Origin: Oharaeibacter diazotrophicus
GTDB lineage: Bacteria; Pseudomonadota; Alphaproteobacteria; Rhizobiales; Pleomorphomonadaceae
Assembly: GCF_004362745.1 (NCBI RefSeq)
Contig: NZ_SNXY01000007.1
Span: 124,001 to 188,000, forward strand
Reading direction: 5' to 3'
DNA: 64,000 nt
Under the pieces are notes generated by a model that saw only the letters and a list, made by a program, of their open reading frames with translations, was not told the origin of the DNA and did not search any database. Below, piece by piece: positions 47,157 to 55,058 of this stretch (its first letter is position 1; every line of letters starts with the position of its first letter). Made by a program: the position numbers and the translations under genes.

Positions 47157-48683
47157 ATGACGGCGGCAGACCCGGTCCTCAGCGCCAGGGGAATCGCCAA
47201 GCGGTTCGGCCCGGTCCAGGCGCTCTCCGCGGTGGATTTCGAGCTCGCCCGCGGCGAGATCCACGCGCTCCTCGGCGTCAACGGCGCCGGCAAGTCGACC
47301 TTCATCAAGATCCTGTCCGGCGTCTACGCCCGCGACGACGGCGCCATCGCGGTCGACGGCGCCGAGGTGGCGCTCGGCAGCCCGCACGCGGCGATCGCCT
47401 GCGGCATCGCCACCGTCCAGCAGCATCCCGAATTGGTCGGCAACCTCTCGGGCTACGAGAACATCTTCCTCGGCCGCGAGGCGGGACGGCAGGGCCTGTT
47501 CCGCCGGGTCGACCGCGCCGCGCTGAAGCGCCGCGGCGACCGGCTGATGCAGCGCTTCCCCGTCGACGTCGACCTGTCGCGGCCGGTTTCGGCGATGTCG
47601 GCGGTCGAGCGCGAGATCGTCGCGGTGCTGCAGGCGCTGTCGCACGACGGCATCCGCGTGATGATCCTCGACGAGCCGACCTCGACGCTGACCGAGCTCG
47701 AGAAGGAACGGCTGTTCCAGCTGATGCGCGCGCTGCGCGCCAACGGCATCGCGATCATTTACATCACCCACCGCCTCGAGGAGGTGATGGAGATCGCCGA
47801 CCGCTTCTCGGTGTTCCGCGGCGGCCGCCGCGTCGCGACCATGACCGCGGCCGAGGCGAAGCGGCAGAACCTCTCGCTCGGCGAACTGATGCTCGGCGAG
47901 GCGCTGACCCACGTCTACCCGCCGAAGCCTGCCGCGGTGCCGGCCGCCGCCGAACCGGTGCTCCGGGTCGACCGGCTCGCCGCGCCCGGCGCCTTCGCCG
48001 ACGTCTCCTTCGACGTGCGCAAGGGCGAGATCGTCGGCGTGTTCGGGCTGGTCGGCTCCGGCCTCGACGAACTCTCCAAGGCGCTCTACGGCGCGCTGCC
48101 CGTGTCCTCCGGGGACATCGTGCTGAACGGCCGGCGGATCGCGCCGCGCTCGCCGCGCGAGGCGCTCGACGCCGGCATTTTCCTGGTGCCGGGCGACCGC
48201 CGCACCGAGGGCCTCACCATGGGGCAGGGCGCCACCTTCAACATGGTGCTCGCCAACCTCGACCGCGCCTCCGGCACCGGCGGCCTGATGCGGCGCTCGG
48301 CCAACCGTCGCGCCGCCGCCGCGCTCGCCGAACGGGTGGCGCTGTCGCCGCCGATCCTGACGACGCCGGTCTCCGGTTTCTCCGGCGGCAATCAGCAGAA
48401 GATCGTCGTCGCCAAGGGCCTCTTCGCCGCCTGCGACGTCTACGTCTTCGTCGAGCCGACCGTCGGCGTCGACATCGGCGCCCGCGCCCGCCTCTACGGC
48501 CTCGTCCGCGAACTCGCCGACGACGCCGCGGTGATCGTGATGTCGACCGACTGCGACGAGGTCCACGGCCTCGCCGACCGCAGTTTCGCGCTCTACAAGG
48601 GCCGGCAGGTCGCCCCGCCGTCCGCCGCCGTCGGCCGCAACGAGCTCCTGCTCGCCGGCATCATGGGGGAGACCCGCCAGTGA
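47157..48683 (+). CDS. Sugar ABC transporter ATP-binding protein (RbsA-type)
   Basis: The 508-residue protein contains two fused ATPase domains. The first has Walker A GVNGAGKST, the signature-like SAMSAVEREIVAVLQAL and Walker B MILDEPTSTL. The second has a degenerate Walker A (GLVGSGLDEL), signature SGGNQQKIVVAKGL and FVEPTVGVD, the asymmetry normal for RbsA/XylG proteins. One detail is unusual: the second Walker B has Val-Glu-Pro where Asp-Glu-Pro is typical. The last codons overlap the GTG of the first permease. Confidence 0.93.
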   Translation: MTAADPVLSARGIAKRFGPVQALSAVDFELARGEIHALLGVNGAGKSTFIKILSGVYARDDGAIAVDGAEVALGSPHAAIACGIATVQQHPELVGNLSGYENIFLGREAGRQGLFRRVDRAALKRRGDRLMQRFPVDVDLSRPVSAMSAVEREIVAVLQALSHDGIRVMILDEPTSTLTELEKERLFQLMRALRANGIAIIYITHRLEEVMEIADRFSVFRGGRRVATMTAAEAKRQNLSLGELMLGEALTHVYPPKPAAVPAAAEPVLRVDRLAAPGAFADVSFDVRKGEIVGVFGLVGSGLDELSKALYGALPVSSGDIVLNGRRIAPRSPREALDAGIFLVPGDRRTEGLTMGQGATFNMVLANLDRASGTGGLMRRSANRRAAAALAERVALSPPILTTPVSGFSGGNQQKIVVAKGLFAACDVYVFVEPTVGVDIGARARLYGLVRELADDAAVIVMSTDCDEVHGLADRSFALYKGRQVAPPSAAVGRNELLLAGIMGETRQ

Positions 48684-49675
48684 CCCGCTCGTCCTCCTTC
48701 GGCCCGCTCGCGCGGACCGTGGCCTTCCTCGTGCTGGTGGCCGTCGTCGTCGCCGCCTTCGCGATCGCAGAGCCGCGCTATCTCACCAAGTCGAACCTGT
48801 CGGCGGTGACGCGCCACATGTCGGCCAACGGCCTCGCCGCCCTCGGCCTCACCTTCGTGGTGGTGGTGCGCCGCTTCGACCTGTCCTTCCCCGGCATCGC
48901 CTGTTTCGGCGCCATGACCGTCGGCTTCCTGATCGCCGCCGGGCAGCCGCTCTGGCTCGCGATCGGGGTCGGCCTCCTCGCCGGCGCCGCCATCGGTGCG
49001 GTCAACGGCTGGGCGGTCGGCTACGGCGGCCTGCCGGACATCGTGACGACGATCGCCACCGGATCGATCGCGGCCGGCCTCGCCTTCGTCTACAGCGGCG
49101 GCCGGACGATCTTCCAGAACTTCATGCTGTCGGGGATCCTCGACCTCAACGACGTCCGCATCCTCGGCATCAACCTGTCGGTCTACATCCTGCTCGCGGT
49201 GGCGGCGGCGGCCCACGTGCTGCTGCACCGCTCGCGCTTCGGTGCCGCCTTCCACGCCACCGGCGAGAACGACGTCTCGGCCTGGTTCTCCGGCATCCGT
49301 ACGAAGATGGCGACGCTCGCGGCCTTCGTCATATGCGGGGTCACGGCGGTGATGGCGGTGGTGCTGCTGCTCGCCGAATCCGGTACCGCCGACACCAACG
49401 ACGGCGCCGGTTTCCTGATGCCGGCCTATGCCGGCGTCTTCCTCGGCGCCGCCATCCTCGGCGGCGCGTCGATCCCGGCGACGCTGGCGGGCACGGTGCT
49501 GATCACCATCCTGCTCGACGGCTTCTCGCTGCTCGGCGTGCCCTACTACTACGGCGACGGCGTGGTCAGCACGATCCTGCTGCTCGGCGTGCTCGCCTTC
49601 GACAGCCGCCTGCGCGGTGCCGTCGAGCGTCTCGCCGGCTTCCTGGCGCCCGCGGCGCCGAGGCGGGCGCCGTGA
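48680..49675 (+). CDS. Sugar ABC transporter permease 1 (RbsC-type)
   Basis: This 331-residue integral membrane protein has eight to ten helices and BPD_transp_2 features: ANGLAALGLTFVVVVRRFDLSFPGIACFGAM, LLAGAAIGAVNGWAVGYGGLPDIVTTIATGSI and GAFHATGENDVSAWFSGI-like cytoplasmic loop. It starts at a GTG that overlaps the ATPase stop codon (GTGA). It pairs with the second permease to form the channel. Confidence 0.92.
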   Translation: MTRSSSFGPLARTVAFLVLVAVVVAAFAIAEPRYLTKSNLSAVTRHMSANGLAALGLTFVVVVRRFDLSFPGIACFGAMTVGFLIAAGQPLWLAIGVGLLAGAAIGAVNGWAVGYGGLPDIVTTIATGSIAAGLAFVYSGGRTIFQNFMLSGILDLNDVRILGINLSVYILLAVAAAAHVLLHRSRFGAAFHATGENDVSAWFSGIRTKMATLAAFVICGVTAVMAVVLLLAESGTADTNDGAGFLMPAYAGVFLGAAILGGASIPATLAGTVLITILLDGFSLLGVPYYYGDGVVSTILLLGVLAFDSRLRGAVERLAGFLAPAAPRRAP

Positions 49676-49746
49676 CCGCGCCGACCCGTTCCCGTCCAGC
49701 CTCGAACCCGTCCGCGCCCGAGCCCGGGCGCCGGGAGACCCCGCCC

Positions 49747-50751
49747 ATGACCGACGTCACCCCCGCCGCGGCCGCCTCGTTCCGGCCGCCCCGCCTCGCC
49801 TTCGGCCGCTGGTGGCTGCCGATCGCGCTGGCCGCCGTGTTCGCCGCCTTCGCGCTCGCCCGGCCCGAGATGGCCGAGGCCGGCAACCTCGCCACCGTGC
49901 TGCGGTCCTTCAGCCTGATGGCGCTGATGATCCTCGGCCTGACCTGGGTGGTCGCCGCCGGCAAGATCGACGTCTCGTTCATGCAGATCGCCGCCCTCGC
50001 CAACATGACGGTGGCGACCCTGGTGGCCGGCGGCGCCGGCTGGGGCGTCGCCGCCGCGGCCGGGCTCGCGGTCGGTCTCGGCGTCGGCCTCCTCAACGGC
50101 GTCCTGGTCGCCGTCGCCGGGCTGTCGCCGCTGATCACCACCATCGCTACCGGTGGCATCTGCGGCTCGATCGCCGCGGCGCTCGGCAAGGGCACCTCGG
50201 TGCGCATCGACGATCCCGGCCCGCTCGGCGCCTTCCTCGCCGCCGGCGTCGGCCCGATCCCCGCGGTGGCGATCGCCGTGGTCGCGCTCTATGCCCTCGC
50301 GTGGTGGGTGCAGGAGCGGCTGACCTTCGGGCATTACGTCTACGCCGTCGAGCAGAACGAGGAGGCCGTGCGCGAGACCGGCATCCCGGTCGGCGCGGTG
50401 GTGACCATGCTCTACGCCGCCTCCGGCGTCTGCGCCGGCCTCGCCGGGGTGCTCCTGGTGGCGAGCCTGTCGTCGGGCCAGCCGATGATCGGCGCGTCCT
50501 ACTTCATCGACGGCCTCACCGCGGTGCTGCTCGGCGCGATGATGCTGCGCATCGGCCAGCCCAACGTGATCGGCACCGCCACCGCCGCGCTGCTGCTCGC
50601 CGTGCTGGTCAGCGGCGGCGCCATGCTCGGCTGGCCGGACTGGCAGCGCGAGATCATCAAGGGCGCGATCCTGCTCGCCGGGGTGGTCTGGGCCGTGCGC
50701 CTGCGCCGCCGGGCCGCCGCCGCCATGTCGAGGGGAGGACGTCCGTCGTGA
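49747..50751 (+). CDS. Sugar ABC transporter permease 2 (RbsC-type)
   Basis: The 334-residue second permease has LMALMILGLTWVVAAGKIDVSFMQIAALANM, GVLVAVAGLSPLITTIATGGICGSIAAALGKG and the coupling loop YAVEQNEEAVRETGIPV. The ATG at 49747 follows GGGAGA. An upstream GTG at 49672 would overlap the first permease stop as GTGA and add 25 residues of low complexity, so the start is not certain. Having two different permeases suggests a heterodimeric channel. Confidence 0.9.
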   Translation: MTDVTPAAAASFRPPRLAFGRWWLPIALAAVFAAFALARPEMAEAGNLATVLRSFSLMALMILGLTWVVAAGKIDVSFMQIAALANMTVATLVAGGAGWGVAAAAGLAVGLGVGLLNGVLVAVAGLSPLITTIATGGICGSIAAALGKGTSVRIDDPGPLGAFLAAGVGPIPAVAIAVVALYALAWWVQERLTFGHYVYAVEQNEEAVRETGIPVGAVVTMLYAASGVCAGLAGVLLVASLSSGQPMIGASYFIDGLTAVLLGAMMLRIGQPNVIGTATAALLLAVLVSGGAMLGWPDWQREIIKGAILLAGVVWAVRLRRRAAAAMSRGGRPS

Positions 50752-52271
50752 GCCGCGCCTGCACCATCGGTCTCGACGGCGGCACGGGCGGGGCCCGCGC
50801 CATGGTCGTCGCCCTCGACGGCACCGTCCTCGCCACCGTCGATTCGCCCTACGAGACCCGTTATCCGAAGCCCGGCTGGGCCGAGCAGTCGCCGGCCGAC
50901 TGGTGGGCGGCCGCGGTCCGCTCGGTGCGTGCGGCGTTCGCCGCCGCCGGCGTCTCGGCCGCCGACGTCAGGGCGATCTCGGCGGACGGCACCTCGAGCA
51001 CCCTGGTGGCCCTCGGCGACGACCTCGCCCCGGTGCGCCCGGCGATCCTGTGGATGGACAACCGCGCCTCGGCCGAGGCGCGCGCCATGACCGCCACCGG
51101 CGACCCGGCGCTCAGGCGCTGCCGTGCGGGCGTGTCGTCGGAATGGATGATCCCGCGCATCCTCTGGCTCGCCCGCCGCGAGCCCGAGACCTTCGGGCGG
51201 AGCCGCTGGTTCGTCGAGATGGCCGATTACCTGGCGCTGCGTCTCTCCGGCCGGCTGACGCTCGGCCACAACCAGATCACCAACCGTTGGTTCTACGACG
51301 GCCGCCGCGGCGGTTGGCCGGACGCCTTCTTCGACCGGATCGGCCTTCCCGGCATCACCGAGCGCTTCCCTGCGGAGATCCTGCCGCTCGGCACGCCGAT
51401 CGGACCGCTGTCGCCGGCGGCGGCCGAGGACCTCGGGCTCTCCCCGGAGACGCTGGTGGTCGCCGGCGGTACCGACGCCTATGTCGCCATGGTCGGCCTC
51501 GACGTCTGCCGCGCCGGGCGCACCGCCTTCATCACCGGCTCGTCGCATCTGGTGCTGCCGATGGTCGACCACGACGGCGAGATCCCCGGCCTGTTCGGGC
51601 CGCATCCGGACTGCGTGGTTCCCGGGCTGTCGGTGATCGAGGGCGGGCAGGTGTCGTCCGGGTCGATCGTGCGCTGGTGGCACGACCACGTCGCCCGCCC
51701 GATGCAGCCGGAGGGCGACGCCTATGCCGCGATGATGCGGCGGGCGGCGGAGATCCCGATCGGCGCCGACGGCCTCGTCGCGCTCGATTTCTGGCAGGGC
51801 AACCGCAATCCCTACACCGACTACGACCTCACCGGCGCGATGTTCGGGCTGACGCTGAAGCACACGCCCGACCACATGCTGCGGGCGCTGCTCGAGTCGG
51901 TCGCCTTCGGCACCGAGAACATCCTGCGGACGCTGAAGGACGCCGGTTCGCCGGTGGCCTCGATGACGGTGTGCGGCGGATCGGCGCGCAGCGACGTCTG
52001 GCTGCAGATGCACGCCGACGTCGGCAACCTGCCGATCATCGTGCCGGAGGTGGCCGAGGCCACCGTCTACGGCTCGGCGATCGTCGCCGCGGTCGGCGCC
52101 GGCGCCTACGCCGACCTGCCCGAGGCCGCCGGCGCGATGGTGCGCGAGCACCGGGTCGTCGAGCCCGACGCCGGCCGCCACGCCCGCTACGCCGAGCTGT
52201 TCGAGATCTACCGCGACACCCACGACGCCCTCGCACCGCTGATGCACCGGATGGCCCGGCGCGAGAGCTGA
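50748..52271 (+). CDS. FGGY-family carbohydrate kinase
   Basis: This 507-residue kinase overlaps the second permease by four bases (GTGA). It has the ATPase-fold phosphate loop IGLDGGTGGARAMVVALDG and AISADGTSSTLVALG, then RPAILWMDNRASAEA and TLVVAGGTDAYVAMVG, and the C-terminal adenosine region SMTVCGGSARSDVWLQM. It is more like the ribulokinase/YgcE branch of FGGY kinases than the xylulokinase upstream, so the locus has two kinases of different specificity. The GGAGGA about ten bases upstream supports the GTG start. Confidence 0.86.
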   Translation: MSRACTIGLDGGTGGARAMVVALDGTVLATVDSPYETRYPKPGWAEQSPADWWAAAVRSVRAAFAAAGVSAADVRAISADGTSSTLVALGDDLAPVRPAILWMDNRASAEARAMTATGDPALRRCRAGVSSEWMIPRILWLARREPETFGRSRWFVEMADYLALRLSGRLTLGHNQITNRWFYDGRRGGWPDAFFDRIGLPGITERFPAEILPLGTPIGPLSPAAAEDLGLSPETLVVAGGTDAYVAMVGLDVCRAGRTAFITGSSHLVLPMVDHDGEIPGLFGPHPDCVVPGLSVIEGGQVSSGSIVRWWHDHVARPMQPEGDAYAAMMRRAAEIPIGADGLVALDFWQGNRNPYTDYDLTGAMFGLTLKHTPDHMLRALLESVAFGTENILRTLKDAGSPVASMTVCGGSARSDVWLQMHADVGNLPIIVPEVAEATVYGSAIVAAVGAGAYADLPEAAGAMVREHRVVEPDAGRHARYAELFEIYRDTHDALAPLMHRMARRES

Positions 52272-52280
52272 GACCGAGCG

Positions 52281-52394
52281 CGCGACGTTCCGACCCGTGG
52301 TCGGAGCTTTCGCGCGCGAGAAGCGCCCGACCGGGCGCCGGCCGAAAGGCCGAAACCTCGCAAGGTCCCGACGGGTCGGAACTATGCGAGGCAG
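52281..52394 (-). repeat. Structured intergenic repeat, copy B
   Basis: This is the reverse complement of the element at 9351-9464. It lies ten bases after the stop codon of the second FGGY kinase and before the ThDP-enzyme gene. It keeps the same succession of small palindromes (TTCCGACC..GGTCGGA, GCGCCCGACCGGGCGC, GGCCGAAAGGCC, TCCCGACGGGTCGGA). The remaining bases to 52505 hold only the GGAAAGGA ribosome-binding region of the next gene. Confidence 0.75.
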
Positions 52395-52505
52395 GTACGA
52401 GACGCACTCCCACCACCCCCGCGCGGGCCCTCTCCACCCGCGCGTCGCCGCGGCGCCTCCCCCTCCCGGCGCCGCGGCCCCCATTGTCAGGAAAGGACGA
52501 GGACG

Positions 52506-54287
52506 ATGTCCCACATAGGCGATCTGGTAGCCGAGATGCTGGCGCAATACGGCGTCGAGCTGGTGTTCGGCATGCCGGGCGGACAGACGACGGCGCTGCA
52601 CGACGGCATCTCGCGTCGGACGGACCGGATCCGGCACGTCTTGATGCGCGACGAGCGCAACGCCGCCTACGCCGCCGACGCCTACGCCCGGCTGACCGGC
52701 AAGCCGGGCGTGGTCGACGTCACGGTCGGCCCCGGCGCCAACCTGTTGCCGGCCGGCTTCCTCGAGGCGCTCAACGCCTCGATCCCGATGATCGGCATCG
52801 TCGGCGAGCTGCCGCTCGACTGGCTGTCTCTGAAGGACAAGGGCATCGCCTCCCAGGGCTTCGACCAGCTCGCCTTCTTCAAGTCCTTCTCCAAGGACGC
52901 CTGGCTGGTGCCCTCGGCCTCGGCGCTGCCGGACCTGATCCGCACCGCCTTCCGCGTCGCCACCTCGCCGCGCCCGGGCCCGGTGGCGCTGATCATCCCG
53001 CACGACATCTTCGACGCCGAGTGGGACGAGGCGACGGTCAAGGTCGCCGTAGACGCTCGCGCCTCGAAGGCGCCGTTCGTGCGCTCGGCCCCGACGGCGG
53101 CGGGGCTCGCCGACGCGCTCGCCCTGATCCGGCGGGCCGAGCGGCCGGCGGTGGTCTACGGCGGCGGCGTCCACGGCGCCTCGGCCTGGGCCGAGGCCGG
53201 CGCCTTCGCCGACAAGCTGCAGGGCCTCGTGGTGACTTCGCTGACCGGCCGCGGCGCGGTGCCCGAGACGCTGCCCTACGCCGCCGGCACGCTCAACCCG
53301 CTCGGCTCCTACGCCGCGATCGAACTGATCAAGGAGGCCGACCTCGTGATCTGGTGCGGCTCCAAGGCCAGCCAGAACACCGCGATGAACTGGACGCTGC
53401 CGCTGCCGGAGCAGGCGACCATCACCATCGACGCCGACCCGGCCGAGCACGGCCGCACCTTCCGCCCGACGGTGTCGCTGTATTCCGACGTGCGCGAGGC
53501 GCTCGCCCTGCTTTCCGCCGGGCTGACCCGGCAGTCGCATCCGGCGTGGCTGGAGCGGATCGCCGCGGTCAAGGCCGAGGGCGAGGCGCAGAAGGCCGAG
53601 GAGATCGCGATCGACCGGATCCCGATCAACCCGCCGCGGGCGATGGCGGAACTGGCCAAGCGGCTGACGGCGGACGACGTGGTCGTTTCCGACGCGTCCT
53701 TCTCGGCGGGCTGGATCGCCAACTTCCTGCCCGCGACCAAGGCCGGCCGCGGCTTCCTCTACGCCCGCGGCCAGGGCGGGCTCGGCTATTCGACGCCGGC
53801 GGCGATCGGTGCGGCGGCGACCCGTCCGGAGGCGCGGATCGTGACGGTGGCCGGCGACGGCGGCTTCTCCTACACGATCGGCGAACTGGCGACGCAGCTG
53901 CAGCAGAACCAGCGCGTGGTCAACGTGGTGCTGAACAACGGCCGGCTCGGCTGGATCCAATTGTGGCAGGAGATCTTCTTCAAGAACGTGCAGTCGGCGA
54001 TGCTGGAGAGCCAGAGCTGCCACCCGAACTTCGCGGCGGCGGCGGCGGGCCTCGGCTTGCTCGGGATCTACGTCGACAAGCCCGACGACATCGGCCCGGC
54101 GCTCGATCGCGCCTTCGCCCACGACGGCCCGTCGGTGGTGGAGATCCGCATCGACGACCTCGCCACCCCGATCCATAGCTTCAAGCGCCGCATGCGCGAA
54201 GGCGCCGACAAGCCGCGGCCGCGGCCCGGCACCGTCTACAAGCTCCGCGACTGGAAGGTCTCCGCGGATCTCCCCGAGAAGAACTGA
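52506..54287 (+). CDS. Thiamine-diphosphate-dependent enzyme, acetolactate-synthase-like
   Basis: The 593-residue protein has the three-domain ThDP decarboxylase/synthase plan. The N-terminal PYR domain has the catalytic Glu50 in MRDERNAAYAADAYAR. The central domain is FAD/nucleotide-like (VVYGGGVHGASAWAEA). The PP domain has the metal-cofactor motif GDGG at 450-453 leading to LNNGR around 477. It resembles IlvB-like synthases but lacks any small subunit nearby and lies at the end of a sugar catabolic block. It is therefore more likely to act on an alpha-keto or aldehyde intermediate of that pathway. The exact reaction is not assignable. Confidence 0.8.
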   Translation: MSHIGDLVAEMLAQYGVELVFGMPGGQTTALHDGISRRTDRIRHVLMRDERNAAYAADAYARLTGKPGVVDVTVGPGANLLPAGFLEALNASIPMIGIVGELPLDWLSLKDKGIASQGFDQLAFFKSFSKDAWLVPSASALPDLIRTAFRVATSPRPGPVALIIPHDIFDAEWDEATVKVAVDARASKAPFVRSAPTAAGLADALALIRRAERPAVVYGGGVHGASAWAEAGAFADKLQGLVVTSLTGRGAVPETLPYAAGTLNPLGSYAAIELIKEADLVIWCGSKASQNTAMNWTLPLPEQATITIDADPAEHGRTFRPTVSLYSDVREALALLSAGLTRQSHPAWLERIAAVKAEGEAQKAEEIAIDRIPINPPRAMAELAKRLTADDVVVSDASFSAGWIANFLPATKAGRGFLYARGQGGLGYSTPAAIGAAATRPEARIVTVAGDGGFSYTIGELATQLQQNQRVVNVVLNNGRLGWIQLWQEIFFKNVQSAMLESQSCHPNFAAAAAGLGLLGIYVDKPDDIGPALDRAFAHDGPSVVEIRIDDLATPIHSFKRRMREGADKPRPRPGTVYKLRDWKVSADLPEKN

Positions 54288-54332
54288 GCGGGGCGGAAGA
54301 CGTCCCGACTCGCGAAAGGCACGGGACCACGA

Positions 54333-54370
54333 CGACTTCGCCGCCGGGAGCAATCCCGGCGGCGAAGTCG
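54333..54370. terminator. Bidirectional terminator between the ThDP gene and btaB
   Basis: A 17-bp perfect stem (CGACTTCGCCGCCGGGA and its complement) with a GCAA tetraloop lies between two convergent genes, 46 bases after one stop and 17 before the other. Confidence 0.85.
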
Positions 54371-54386
54371 CTTCCGGGGGACCGGT

Positions 54387-55058
54387 TCAGGCCGTGCGCC
54401 GGCTCATCAATGCGATCTGGCAATAGCCGCCGTGGCGGGGCTCGACGCCGGCACGGACCCAGTCGCCCGAGAGCGCGACGGCGCGGACCGCCTCGGGGAG
54501 GTCGGTGCGCGGGGTGACGTGGAACAGGGTCAGCCAACGGCGGAGCGCCGTCCCGGCGAAGGCCGGCAGGCCGGCGGCGTCGCCGAAGTCGACCACGCCG
54601 AGCCGGCCGCCGGGCGCGACCAGGGCGGCGGCGCGGGACAAGGCCGCGCGCCAGTCCGGGATCATCGAGAGCGCATAGGAGACGTAGACGCGGTCGAAGC
54701 TCGCCCGGCCGAAGGCCGCCACGGGATCGAAGGCGGTGGCGTCGCCCTCGGCGAGAGCGATCCGGTGGCCGAGACCGGCGTAGGCGACGGAGCGCCGGGC
54801 TGTCGCCAGCATCTGCCTGGAGATGTCGAAGCCGTGCAGCCGCGCGTCCGGATGGCGGCGGGCGAGCGCGATCAGGTTGCGCCCGGTGCCGCAGGCGACC
54901 TCGAGCACGCTGCCGCCCGCCGGCACCTCCAGGGCCGCGATCATCGGATCGCGGCCGAGCAGGTAGGGCTTGCGGGTGACGTCGTAGACGTGCCGGGTCG
55001 CCCGGTACATCCGGTCCATGGCGTCCGCGTGGGCGCGGGCGTCGGGTGCCCCGGCCAT
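54387..55058 (-). CDS. btaB: Betaine-lipid N-methyltransferase BtaB
   Basis: BtaB adds three methyl groups to diacylglyceryl-homoserine to give the phosphorus-free lipid DGTS. The 223-residue SAM methyltransferase has VLEVACGTGRNLIALARRHP (motif I), LHGFDISRQMLATAR and FDRVYVSYALSMIPDW (motif IV), then LGVVDFGD. The N-terminal YRATRHVYDVTRKPYLLGRD is characteristic of BtaB. The ATG overlaps the btaA stop by one base; a GTG one codon earlier is also possible. Confidence 0.88.
   Translation of the reverse strand: MAGAPDARAHADAMDRMYRATRHVYDVTRKPYLLGRDPMIAALEVPAGGSVLEVACGTGRNLIALARRHPDARLHGFDISRQMLATARRSVAYAGLGHRIALAEGDATAFDPVAAFGRASFDRVYVSYALSMIPDWRAALSRAAALVAPGGRLGVVDFGDAAGLPAFAGTALRRWLTLFHVTPRTDLPEAVRAVALSGDWVRAGVEPRHGGYCQIALMSRRTA

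Noticed and set aside
50499-54353. A 1284-codon minus-strand open frame opposite the kinase and ThDP genes
   Set aside because: It spans two well-supported plus-strand genes and the intergenic repeat. The translation is low-complexity and typical of antisense frames in GC-rich DNA.
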